This document shows, piece by piece, positions 23,984 to 36,191 of a DNA stretch of 64,000 bases (its first letter is position 1; each line of letters begins with the position of its first letter). The notes beneath the pieces are model-generated. The model saw only the letters and a list, made by a program, of their open reading frames with translations. It made no database searches and was not told the DNA's origin. The DNA lies in contig CM055317.2 in NCBI GenBank assembly GCA_029255685.2, forward strand, positions 74,265,460-74,329,459, read 5' to 3'. The stretch is from Silene conica. Its lineage: Eukaryota > Streptophyta > Magnoliopsida > Caryophyllales > Caryophyllaceae. The position numbers and the translations under genes are program-made.

Positions 23984-26900
23984 CTCCCCTTGGATGTCCA
24001 TCACTGAAGAAGATGTCTCGTTAAAAACCTTCCTAGAAAACCTCGTGGGAAAACACTAGTAAAGGAAAAGAGTACACTAATCTTCAAACACGCGTAGCAA
24101 AGCTGCCTCGTTAAAACCTTTCCATGGAAAACCCAGTGGGACAAAACCATAGCTAAGGAGAAAGAGTACAGCGCGTGTTACTCCCCCTGATGATGACATA
24201 ACTTGATAAATCTTGAAATGATCCATGCTTTGATATAACTTCTCGATCGTTGAAGTAATACCCATTGTAGTTAATAGACTTGAATCTCCGGTCAATAGAA
24301 ATCCATGACAGTTTCGATATCACATTTCTCTGATAACTCACACTCTGGATATAATCATTTCATAACAAATCTTGGATCTTCATTTCAGTTGATACTTCCA
24401 CAAAAATGATGTAGCTTCTCCACAAACACGACATAACATTATATGTCGAAAATAATTGTTTTTTCAACAATAATGATGATCATGACTATAGCGTAATAAT
24501 GCGCTTATATTACTACCTCGTTAAAAACCTTGCTAGGAAAAACCCGATGGGAGAAAAACCTAGTCGAAGGGAAAAAGAGTGTAGCCATCATTCCTTAATT
24601 CCTCGTATTAAGGAGAATCAATACGATAATTATTGAATAAATCATCCAATACCTTAAGCTATTTTCTTTGCTAAATCATATATGTATTGATTGACGTCCT
24701 CATTGTAGATTTTGACTACAATATTTTCCAACTGTTATGGTACATCTGAACTATAAACTAATTTCAAATGTTTAGCATGAAGCTCATTTAAATCATTATT
24801 CTCATATGCTCAAACTTCAGTTTGACACAATAATAATTTCCTTGAATTAACTCTACATGAGTTTGAAGTTTTCCCTTTGGGAAATAATCACGATAACCTT
24901 TCAATCGTGTCGTAGAGGTTTATATATAATCCTGAGTTCCCAAAACTCAATTAATAAAACATCACCATTTGATGATCATTTTATAAGAGGCTCCTATAAG
25001 GAGTTATTCTCGTTGGAGTATCTCATAAGATAATATTTCTCCTTTTTAAATATTTATCAAATAATAACAATATAATTAATCATGCGCATGCATATGATAT
25101 GTAACCGATTCTATTCAACATTCTAAAACAAATAATAATGTAAATATTAAAACTAAATGCAATGATGAACTAAATCTCGAAATGCACATGATGATGACTC
25201 GATAATGCAAACTGTACAGTTTTGTTTCCTAACATTCATAACTTAAAATTGACTTCCGGTCAATAAGTGGACTTCCAGTCCATGAGCTCATTCATAATTA
25301 TTGATTATGTGTCGACAATAAAATTGGACTTATTTATAAGATCCCCATTATCTAGTCCATTAAACTCCGCGCGCAATTGCATATTGGTTTCTTAACCATA
25401 TCGATATAATTTCAATATCTCGTGATATTGTCAGTACTGAATTATGATATCTGAATATATATATACGGTACCATTTCTTTTCTATATAGGCCATCTATTA
25501 TCATTCAGATATCTATGTCACTTCCGGGACATCCAAACTTCTTTACTCTGTAAGAGTACCAACTGCTCATGCATGCTTGCCATTTTCTTATTACTTAAAA
25601 TATTTGAACCGATATGACTTTCACACTACCTTTCTTGTGTGTTTGTTGTTCAAACTGACAAGAATCTAATTTTCATTACACCAACTTTCTATGATTAATT
25701 TATAGCTCGCTATACCACATATAGGGCTATCCGTCTATAATTAAATCATAGATTTCATTGTATGAACATATCACATTTTTGATAAGATGATCACAGTGGT
25801 ATTATTAATACATCTTCATTATTAAATGAATACTATCATTTTAATTCCATGAACCTCTATGTGATGTATTTCATATTTGAAACAAACCGTTGAACATCAT
25901 GTCTAGTTAGGGATAATATACTTGTTTGTTTTTACCAGCTTTTCCTTATCATTCTCCCCCTAAGGTGGTAAAAACCATAACCACTTTAGACCTTAATTTC
26001 TCATATCTCCGATGAGAATTTATATTGACATTTTTTGTATAATAACCTTATAATGCAGTTGGATTATAAATGTGCTGAATCACAATGCCCAATTTGGAGA
26101 CTAACGATTTCATATAATAAGTTGTGATTACCACACAATAACTACTTAGAAAAATCATTATGTGGCTACAAGCCCCTTTAAATAATGGCAATCCATAAAT
26201 GAACATTTACGTTCTTTATTACACTCCAAGTAGTTGTTAGATCTCAAATATCGAATATACTCAATCTCCGTGTAACGTCTTGCTTTTAATAAATTTACAC
26301 GAAAGAGTTTCAGCACTTATATTTTCCTTAGGATAAACTTCAGGTTTATCGAAGCGGGTATAATAAGAACCCGGATGGCCTTAATATGTCACATCTGAAT
26401 TATTCCATGTCAACTTTCTAAGTTGCCCACAATTAATTCATGACAAACTTTAATAAGAACCGGCTGTGTCTCAATAATTTCACTTATTACACGCCACCCC
26501 AAGTTGACTATATTTCGCATGCTAAATTTGTTGTCAGCAATATTTTATTCAACCTGATAATTGATGTGACAAATGACACAAGAAGTGTCCCATATATGTA
26601 GGCAAGACTCATCAATAGGAAATATATTTCTCTTTGAGTTTTCTCAAATGACCAATAATTATAATCGTCAACATATACAATGATGACATACTCATGTTTA
26701 TCACATCCTTTTAATGTGTCGTATAACATGATAATTATTATATATGTAAATTGATCATAATTTAACTTACAAATCAATTATTCTCTTAACCACAAAGGTT
26801 CCAACAACTTAAAAATTAGTTGTATTTTTCCGACAATTTACCTCATAATGCCCTATGAGCGTCACACTAACACCTTTCTTTCAAGAGTATAGTAAATATC

Positions 26901-28070
26901 CACTTTTGATAGGAATACAAGTGTTTCAAGATAAACACACCACGTCCTCTTTCTTTCAAGAGTATAGTAAATATCCACTTTTGATATGAATATAAGTGTT
27001 TCAAAATAAACACACCACGTTCTTATATATAAGGACTATCGTTGACATAATTTACTCCCAATAAATAATAATTTCACTCAAAACATTTTTTTTTTTCACG
27101 ATATGTGTCTTCAAGACTACATTATATGAGTGAAATGAAAAGTATATTGCATCATTGCAAAATCCCATATGCCATAATTTATGAGTTTTTGACATTCATG
27201 AATAAATCCCGACTTTATTTTTGTTTTAATACATAAAATGTATCACCGTATACAAAAATAAATTGCAAACACTGTGAACTTCAGGCCACAATTTTAATAT
27301 TTGTAAAATTCATGAACTTCCGGTCATAATTCGAGCCATAATTTCATTATTTGCAAATGCTATGAACTTCAGGCCATAGTGTGAATGTCAAAATTTCAAC
27401 CCATAATAATTTATGCTTTATCGTATCAAATTTCGAGCATATATGAGTCTCACCCGACTTTCATTACTCTAAATGAAATGAATTTTGACTCAAAAATAAT
27501 ATGATGTGTCCTTTTACTGGGTTTTTTCATTATGCCATGTTTTCGATCTCTGTCACCAACAGAGCCTTTATGAGATGTCACATTCACTCCTAAAAATGGA
27601 TCCAATTTCAAATCTCATTATATTATTCTCATTATTGTTATTACATGTTTCCGATCTCTGTTACCAAAAGACCCTTTATGAGATGTCACATTCACTTCCA
27701 AGAATGGATCTAATTTCAAATCTCATTATACTGTTCAACTTTAGGTGAACAATAATCAATTTTGAAATAATTTCCCTTAAATAAAACCGTTTTATTCATT
27801 TAAAACTCAAATGCGTATCAAAATCGCAGTTGTGAACTTCTGGCCACTAGCTTTCATGTGGACTTTTAGCCACTTGCCTTATACATTATAAACTTATGAA
27901 TTTCAGGTCCAAAATACAATATGAATATCATATCTCCCCATCTTTTTAAAATAAATCTTTTGTAATTTCAGGCCCAAGATAGTATGAGGTGTTTCCCTAT
28001 GAAACTTCAAGTCCAAAATACAATATGAATATATTGTATTGATGTGACGGTGTTAAATTTTCCCTTTAAA

Positions 28071-28460
28071 ACTTTGAACTTTAGGTCAAAGTCATATTGT
28101 ATTGATGTCACATTGTGAAATTTACACCCCTTAAAACTTTGAACTTCAGGTCAAAGTCATAATATGAACATATCTCCCTTATGAGACAGTGTTAAATTTA
28201 CACCCCTTAAAACTTTGAACTTCAGGTCAAAGTCATATAAACATATCTCCCTTATGAGATAGTGTTAAATTTACACCCCTTAAAACTTTGAATTTCAGGT
28301 CAAAGTCATATAAACATATCTCCCTTATGAGATAGTGTTAAATTTACACCCCTTAAAACTTTGAATTTCAGGTCAAAGTCATATAAACATATCTCCCTTA
28401 TGAGACAGTGTTAAATTTACACCCTTAAAACTTTGAACTTTAGGTCAAAGTTATAATATA
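28071..28460 (-). repeat. Tandem repeat of about 73 bp inside the copia element
   Basis: Five to six units with the landmark 'ctttgaa(c/t)tt(c/t)aggtcaaagt', near 28075, 28141, 28217, 28290, 28363 and 28435, spaced 72-76 bp after the first. Units 3-5 are nearly identical. Looser variants of 'aacttcaggcca' continue leftward to about 27260. Confidence 0.9.
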
Positions 28461-29023
28461 TGGACATATCCCTCATCAAAGTTTTATGATATTGATATGT
28501 CCTTTTTCAAAAAGTATTTCCTATGAAATTTCAGTTCCGAAATAATATGATATTTTACACAACTGATATAATAATCTCATATAAATTATAACATCCTTTT
28601 AATAGACTATACATACCAAACTCTTGTTAAATTCCATAATAATATAATTATAGTTTTACAATGAACCAATATAACATGTGTAAGAAAACGTACCTTATTC
28701 AATTGAGAATAGTAGAATAGACCAAATATGAACCTTTTGATTATTCAAATTTTAAATAATGAATGCATATAAAAATTATAAATTCGGTTACCACCTTATA
28801 CTCACCCTTGTCGATCTTTACCAATTTCAATGGCTTCCCGGTCTTCTTGTTATATTCGATAACCGCAAATATGAGGGGCAAGAAATCAAAGCTTATCAAG
28901 CAATTGTACTTGATTTAACGAGAACATGGGAAATCATTTTTTTTTTGTTTACGATGTTTGTATTGGAGAATACCTCTTTTCAATAAGTTAAAAAAATTAG
29001 CGTAGAGACTCGTGCTGATAACG

Positions 29024-29208
29024 TGTTGTGAAATAAAGACAAGAGAGAATTGTAGAGAGAAAGTAAGAGAGACAAAAGTAGGTTCTCATTCCATTATGAG
29101 GGGTATATATACATATACAATGAGATAGAGTTTCCATAAGATAAAACACTCTAAGAGATTATAAGATATGGACATCCATATAATATTATACTATAATATT
29201 TCATAACA
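29024..29208 (-). repeat. Right terminal repeat (5' LTR) of the copia element
   Basis: 185 bp. The primer-binding site on the minus strand lies just inside, at about 29006-29021. Confidence 0.92.
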
Positions 29209-29308
29209 AATATTTGGTTTTCATATGTATTATTTTGAGTTCAATATAATGTTTTAATTTACAATTTTCTTAAAAAAACGCTCAATTTTGTTTTCAATAA
29301 AGCTCAAA

Positions 29309-32300
29309 TCTATACAATAAAAGGGTAAGCTAAAATGGTACGTAGACAATGTCACCTATCATTTAAAAAAAACCACGTCGCTTATTAAATATGACATGAA
29401 GCCACGTCATTATTGCTTATTTTAAAAAAAAAACTAAAACAGTAAATGTAAATAGCATAACAAACATTAAATGACCTTTTTAATTTCTAGATAAACTAAA
29501 TAACAATTAAAAAGCAAAATTTCTAATAGATTTAAAATATCGATCTTTATTGTTAGAATATTTTATTCAACAAATGAATACCATATCATTCTAATTTTTA
29601 CGCTGTTTATAAAAAATACAAATATCTATAAAACTATATTAAAAGTTACCTACAAAATGTCACATAAATGTCATGCGTTAAGTCCACGTCAGCTTTCAAA
29701 AAGCCACGCAAGTGCAACTCGAGACAAATAATTCCACGAAAATTGCACATGTGAATAATTAGCCAAGTCCGTGACACATATGACTAATAATAATAATATT
29801 ATTATTAATAATAATCAATAATACTAATTACAATACTAATTACAATAATAATAACAATAATAATGTCACATTCAATTTATTCTATTATGGTTTTTCCTCT
29901 TCCCCACTCATTCTAAGTTTTCCTTAAATTTTTTTATTTTATATATTTCATTTCTTCAAATGAAATTACATATGTTATATGTACTTATGTAGATTGATAT
30001 ATTGTTGAGACTTTTTTTGATGGATTTTCACATCTATTTATAAATACTGTTAAAAGGGTAAAACTTAAATATACCACATAGACAATGCCACCTTACATAC
30101 TATTAATGTGACATGACAAATTAGTATGACATGAATTATAAATTAATTGATATAATTATTTTAAAAAAAAATATTTGATGATTGCTGAAAGTCCTTATAA
30201 AAATGTTAGTGCACATTTTGTAAGTACGACCGGAAGGACCTTGTGGTAACGACTGCTAAGAAGGCTAGGGTGCAGACCTTGTTCTACCCAAAGTGGGACT
30301 TGACAGGGAGAAAAAAGAAGTGGGATCGACTGAAAAGAAGAAAGCTTTAAAGTGCTCGAGCGTAGCAGCGAGAGGGACGAGACTTCCAAGGAAAGGGAAA
30401 GGAAAAGAGCCTAAGAATTAAAATAGGAAAATATCCCAACGGACCTAGCCTTTCTCTTTCTTTTCTTGCCCTGCTCACGCTTTTGACCTATCGAAAGTCT
30501 GAGATTTTGACTTCTCTCTTCTGTAAGGCGGATACCCTTTGTTCGCGGTAGTGGAAAACATACAAATAAATAAAATTAAAGGACATCAATAATCTTACAT
30601 TAAATATTTGACGAGTTAAAATTCCCAAAAAAATGTAACTTGCAAAAAATCACATCAACATTTAATAATTTAGAAAAAAATAATTTAAAATAAAAGTGAA
30701 GATAAAAATGAAAACAAAGTACTACTTAATATATTAATTATTCATATTATTAGAATATCTATCTATTAAATATTATTAAAAGGTAGCCTGAGCATCTTTC
30801 ATATCATATGTCGATGAGAAAAAGACTCACAAATGCACAACATATTGCATATTAATATATTATCGTAAATTTCAAGCAATTGGAAATATGAAAGGTAATA
30901 CTCAATAAATCTCTAAAAAAATTGTCATGTATTCACAACTTAATTAACATGAGTAGTAATTAAGTAACTAAATTAAATTATTTACTTAATTTCATACTAC
31001 TTACTTTAGGAGTTACATGCCCTTTTATCTTTTCTCATATCAATGTTATCCTTTAATTGCTCAGCTAAACTCATATATATGAGAATTAAAATTTCATTCT
31101 CATCAGATTTGTTAATTTTTTCATTGAAGTCTACTTTTTTTTGTTATTTTTGAGGTTATCCGCACCCAAAATTTGAAGATTGGAAAGAAGAATCTATTTT
31201 GTTATTTATTCATCCTCCTCTATTGATTAATTTTAATTTATTTTCCACATATTTTTCTTCCTTTGTTTTTTATTTGGTTAATTTACTCTTTTTATTTTTA
31301 TTTGTAACAATATCTTATTCTTAAATTATGTTTCGCTATTTTACTTCTTTATCTTTTAGGTTTTGATCAATTGACGTCCATAGAACAAAGCTAATACAAG
31401 TTTAAGGTATTAATCTAAGAATAATTTTTTTAATTACATTTTTATATAGTCGTTTCTGTTATTTTCTGTATTAAGCTAGACATTTACCCGTAGCTTGAAT
31501 CTTTCAAATTGCGTTTATTTTAATTGGTCTTTTGATCTCCATTGTACTAGAAGCAAAATATTTATTAGTTTTCAAGAGAATGAGATATCATCATCCTTAT
31601 CAATAAATCAATTTAGAAAAATGTCATATATTAAATATAACTTTAGTTTTTAATTTGAATTCAGAGGACTTTAATAAATTGTTTATTTTTTATTATTCTG
31701 TTTCGTAAAAAAACACTATATAATATATTTAAAACCTTCTTAAAACATTTAATTTTTTCCACATGTCTTTTTTATTTTGGTTAATATTAAGGTACATTAA
31801 CCTTATTTATTAAAATTCTCCTTAAGACTTATTAATATTTTTTTTGAGGGAAACCATAATACCGATCATGATTTACATTATAAAAATAAATTAAACTTTT
31901 ACTCTCATCATTTAAATCGTACATTTTGTCCATCTAACTCTTCATTAACCGTAGAGATAGTAGTTGAAACTTAAAAGATCCACATAGAGTTAATAAAAAG
32001 TCTGATAATTTGAATTATAAAGTTGCTAATAATATTTTTTAGTTGAAATCATATGATCATGTACTAAGTTATAAGAATAAATTAAGAATTACTTTCATCA
32101 TTTAAATTGTATAATCTGTCCACATAATTATTCATTGGCAATAAAGATAGTAGCTAAAAGGTCTTATACGTGGTAAATGAAAAAATCTAATAATTTGGAT
32201 TATAAACCTTCACAATTTCACATATTGACACTTTTGATTTTTTTCAAAGCCATCTTAAAATATAAATCTAATTAAAAGGCAAGTCAAACTCTATATTATT

Positions 32301-34056
32301 ATCACAAGTCATATTTTAATTTCATAACATAATATCTGAAACCACTCTCATATAAAGTCGATTTTGTCAAAACAAAGATAATAATAACAGTAAGTAAACA
32401 AACCTTATACATTTCATTTCTCATTGGTCCATATTCATGTTTATATTAAATTTCATAATAATAATAAAATAATGCTCAAAAGTAATGTTGATTGATATTT
32501 ATGCCTATATTAAATTTGATCATATTTAAAAAGAGGATGCTCAAAAGTCCTAAAACACATCCTCAACTATTTATATATTTTTGTTAGAAGGCAAAATTTG
32601 TAAGCCAGTTTTTTTTGTTATTTTTTTCGTTACTAGAATTATATTTGTCACTAATCTTTCTTATCTTTCTATTCACATCAAGTTAATTAAATTTGTAAGC
32701 CAGTCTTTCTAGAATTATTAACTATTTTTTTTTTATGTAATTTACATTGAGTTAATTTGTTCATCACATTTCAACTTGATCGTATGTATTTGTTGTGTTC
32801 TCATAAGGTAAATATACTCATATCTTTATGACTTGATTCTCATTCCCTATTTCTATCACTATTCTTGGTTATCTTGCACTAATTATTGAATTATTTTTGT
32901 TTATACATATATAGAGACGATTCATTAAAGAAACAAGACTATATGGAAAGTGAAATACTAAAATTGCTTAAACAATTATAAATTACAGACTAACTACAAG
33001 ACGTACGGCATCAACATGAATGATTAATAGTTTATTTTTTCATTTGTATGTTTTATTTTGGTATTTGTTGTTTTCCCATCATTTTGCCTTTGAAAAGATA
33101 ACACTCATCACCTACCGACTTATTTGATTATTCCGACTTTAATTGGTCTTTATATTATTAACATGTCGATATTCATAATTTCAATACAAGTTCTATCATG
33201 AATTATTCACGAGGTGATCAAATATGTGTTTGATATTTTATATATCCAATTTCTTGAAACACTAAAAATATTACACTAGAAACAAAACGTCATGCGAATT
33301 TCACAATTCACAAAACTAGTGTTTATATTAAACTTCATAATAATGAACAACAGATGCTCAAAAGTCCTAAATCGATCCGTATTTTTGCCTATATTAAATT
33401 TGATAATAATAATAAAAGAATTTTTAATAGTCATAAAATGTATTCTCAATTGTTTATATATTTTTTATAAAAAGCAAAACTTGTAAGCAAAAAAATTTCT
33501 CATCTTTATTGTTAATAAAATGGTAGATAGTGTCAATGATCTTTCCTATCATTTTATTCACATTTTTGTATAGGATTACAGATTAAATAAAGTTGTTGTT
33601 TTAAAATTCTTAATTCCGCAATTTATTGTTGTATTTAGCTTCAATTTTAGGGGTAATACGTATAAAATGTTAGTTTTGTCATAATATTTCTAATTGTGTG
33701 TTTTATGTTTTTTTCAGAATTGTTGATGAAATTTTAATATCTAATTTGTGAGGGTGCTCTATCTTTGAGATGTTTGTTTGTTAATATAGTTTTATATAAT
33801 TTGATTATATGAATACTTATATTATTAATTTATTTTAGTCTACGTCGAGTTACTTTAATTTTGCAGGGTATTTTAGTATCCATTGTATATGACTTGAATT
33901 TCTAATAAATTGTTGTACAAAAGATTAATTGACTTTATATAACTCTTAAAACATGAAAACTGTAAGTTGAGTTGATCTTAGTATTTATTATATTAAGTCA
34001 CTAAAATATCAACCAGAAATTAAACATCCCGTGAATTTCACGGGTCATAAAACTAG
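29309..34056 (+). mobile_element. Cluster of nested or tandem Helitrons
   Basis: The right boundary is a Helitron 3' end: hairpin CCCGTGAATTTCACGGG (34028-34044), then CTAG at 34053-34056 followed by T. A second, more worn 3' end with CTAG at 33316-33319 has the same spacing ('gcgaatttcac...cacaaaactag'). Helitron-like 5' starts of the form A|TCTAT...TAAAAGG occur at 29309, 29625, 30033 and 30762. Four heads and two tails imply several insertions or multiple-headed elements. The interior is very AT-rich with no helicase coding, so all are non-autonomous. The hairpin wording is close to that of the Helitron at 5674-7144, so they belong to related families. Confidence 0.6.
30205..30560. other. 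GC-richer insert, probably organelle (mitochondrial) DNA
   Basis: About 355 bp with visibly balanced base use ('cgaccggaaggaccttgtgg', 'gctcgagcgtagcagcgaga', 'cctatcgaaagtctgagatt') inside an otherwise strongly AT-rich Helitron cluster. The texture, purine-rich with no tandem structure, is like plant mitochondrial intergenic DNA. A minus-strand open frame (30195-30389) has no recognisable product. Origin is inferred from composition and wording only. Confidence 0.4.
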
Positions 34057-35324
34057 TTCTTTGTTATAAAGCTCGAAATCTATACTACCAGATGTATACA
34101 TCTGGTTGTATAATCCTCTAATTGTAGAATCTGTATTCTACACTCCATTTAGAACATTTTGCACTGAAATGGAGAGGCTTGAACAGTCTGTTTGAGTGTT
34201 TATTTCGAGCCTTAATTTCAACACCATTTTTATGCAAAAAAATGAATTTACAAGTTGAAAGTTTTGTTTTCATCCAAATCTGGCCTAACTTTCAAGCATC
34301 ATATCTCACGTTTTACTAATGCAAATCAAATGATTTTTGTGTCATTAGAAAGCTTAAGATCTTAACAAAACAATGGCTTTTGAATCACCTTCATATCTGG
34401 TCTATAACTTGAGTTATGGTCGTCCCAAACAGACTGCGCATTCTTGGACAGCCCATGACCTATGTGCACTAAAGTTTCAATAAATACAGATTTACTCAAG
34501 ATATGTAGTTGATTCTTTTTTGAGGTGAAAGTTAACTCATTTAGCTTTCCAAAGAGCTATCATACGTCTCAAAATTCATTCTGAGCTAAGAGATATGGCT
34601 TCTACAAGATAGGGCTGAGTTGCTGAAACTTTCTGAAGAAAAGGGGCTGCATTGTTTCGAGGTGTCCTTGGGATTAGGGTAAGGGGCTGGTTGTTTATGG
34701 TCCTTATCTTAATCCCTCTTTTGTTCAAGCATCTTCAAAAGCACAAGGAATCATTTGCCAAAAGCATGGGATCAGAAAAGGACCTGAAACTTTCAGATTT
34801 GGTCTTCCCAAAAGCAAAGGACAAGTCACTTTAATTTCAATGCAGAATTGTGTAAGAGGGCAGCCTGTTTTAGCTTGTTATTTTGTGTTGTTTTCAGCCG
34901 TGGCTTTTGCTCTATGTAAGGATTTTATGAACTCTTGTAAGCCCTTAGATTAAACAATAGATGTATGGTTAGGATGAAAGACGAGCCTCTATATAAAGAG
35001 CTCACTTTCCTTTGTAAAAAAATCAGATTTGAAGAATTAACAAATAGAAAAGAAGGTTTTGAAAACCCTTTTTGGTTCATTGCTTTGTGCTTGAACAACT
35101 CCATTACTTCGTGTTTGGAGCCATGTTCCCGTCTTGCTTCGTGTTCTGGACAAGTACATGAAGAAGAGTGAGTCCTTGCTTCGTGATCTTGGATGATCTC
35201 TTAGGCTTAAACTTGCTTCGTGTTCTGGTTTAAGTCATATCCTAGTCTTGAGCCTTTGGTTCAAGTCATATCCTTTACTATTGTTCAAATAAAAACCTCA
35301 AAATAACAACTCAAAACCGAGACA
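34057..35324 (+). other. Unassigned repeat-like region with a TATA-type promoter motif
   Basis: This opens with a 20-bp perfect palindrome, ACCAGATGTATACATCTGGT (34087-34106). The 34250-34600 part has wording ('cttaagatcttaac', 'ataacttgagttatggtcg') of the kind seen in non-coding ends of plant gypsy elements. A TATA-like 'ctatataaag' at 34988-34997 is followed by a leader-like stretch in which 'cttgcttcgtg(t/a)tct' recurs three times (35126-35230). I suspect an LTR fragment but found no target duplication. No host gene. Confidence 0.35.
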
Positions 35325-35560
35325 AAAACAAATCACAAAAACAGCCCCATTTTGAAGTATTTTGGGTCCATTTTCTGTTCACATTTTTATTTCAGGGATT
35401 GGAAATTTCGAAAACCAATGTATTATACACTTTATGTTGAGCTGTTCGAAAAGTCGGATACCTTGTTTCATTTTCTATCTATGTTTCTACCACATATTCG
35501 AGGTCAATTCAGGAGTTACGATATTGAAGTTGACCCCAAAGAAAAAGTGCTAACCATTTT
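35325..35560 (+). repeat. Satellite block C, short left part
   Basis: About three quarters of one monomer: 'acatttttatttcaggga', 'aatgtattatacacttta', 'gagctgttcg' and 'gaggtcaattcaggagttac'. The same order and orientation occur in monomers at 39190-41085. The stretch 35561-35736 that follows is not recognisably satellite. Confidence 0.75.
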
Positions 35561-36080
35561 TAACGGATTTTTTTTTCCAAAATGGGCGCTTTTGACAAAT
35601 TAATTAACGACATAGATAACTTTTGAAATTTATTACAAAAATGAGTCCACGTGATCACCGAAGCTATGTTCGTATTAAAGTCGCTTCCATGGACAACGAT
35701 CATACCCAAAAAAATTATGTCAACAACAAGTCGCTTTGTAACATCCCAATATTTCGGTATTGGAAGTTTGAAGATTTTAAGTTAAATTTCGAAAATAATT
35801 GATATTTCGTAATTTCGTAATTTCATTTATTTAACTAATTAATTTATGTGAAAATATTTTAAATGAGTTTTAAATGAGATTTTATTTAATTTCGTAGATG
35901 ATGTCTTAACAATTTAATTTTTATGGTCCGAAAATATTTATGTCGTCTTGAGTTTATTGTGAACTTAAATCGTTAAATATAGCTTAGACCGTCTTAAAAC
36001 TCGTATCATGGGCCTTAATTGGGTCCATTCCCTCATCTTTTTCCACACAAAAACCCCCTCACAAACCCTAACCTCCTCCT

Positions 36081-36191
36081 CCTGAGAACAAGAGTTAGCT
36101 CAAGTGGTAAGAGCTCTCTTACCCCAACCATGAAGTTGGGGGTTCGATTCTCATCCGCGACATAGTGCGCTCATTTGAACCAAAAAAAAAA
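36081..36191 (+). mobile_element. tRNA-derived SINE with 18-bp target duplication
   Basis: A 111-bp unit with an A box 'tagctcaagtggtaagagc' and a B box 'ggttcgattct' spaced as in a tRNA, then a short non-tRNA tail and an A run. The flanks are perfect 18-bp copies, 'aaaccctaacctcctcct' (36063-36080 and 36192-36209). It is a SINE rather than a tRNA gene because the acceptor stem is not closed and the unit ends in poly-A. It sits inside the solo LTR. Confidence 0.88.

Larger units (their letters stand above)
23800..29208 (-). mobile_element. Copia-type LTR retrotransposon, internally broken, recent insertion
   Basis: The terminal repeats are 184 and 185 bp (23800-23983 and 29024-29208), beginning TGTT and ending AACA, flanked by a 5-bp target duplication AATAT (23795-23799 and 29209-29213). 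On the minus strand a primer site 'tatcagcacgagtctc' follows the right repeat. A purine tract 'aaggggag' precedes the left one, so the element reads right to left. The motif 'ctcgttaaaaaccttgctagg' is typical of this copia group in many plants. A YVDD reverse-transcriptase trace occurs near 26650-26700 (-). The coding interior is decayed throughout, with many breaks. The two terminal repeats differ at only about three positions, implying insertion within roughly the last million years (assuming a usual plant rate). Confidence 0.88.

Noticed and set aside
36091-36161. Looks like a tRNA gene (A box, B box, anticodon-like loop)
   Set aside because: The 5' and 3' ends do not pair as an acceptor stem, and the unit has a poly-A tail with 18-bp flanking duplications, so it is a SINE.
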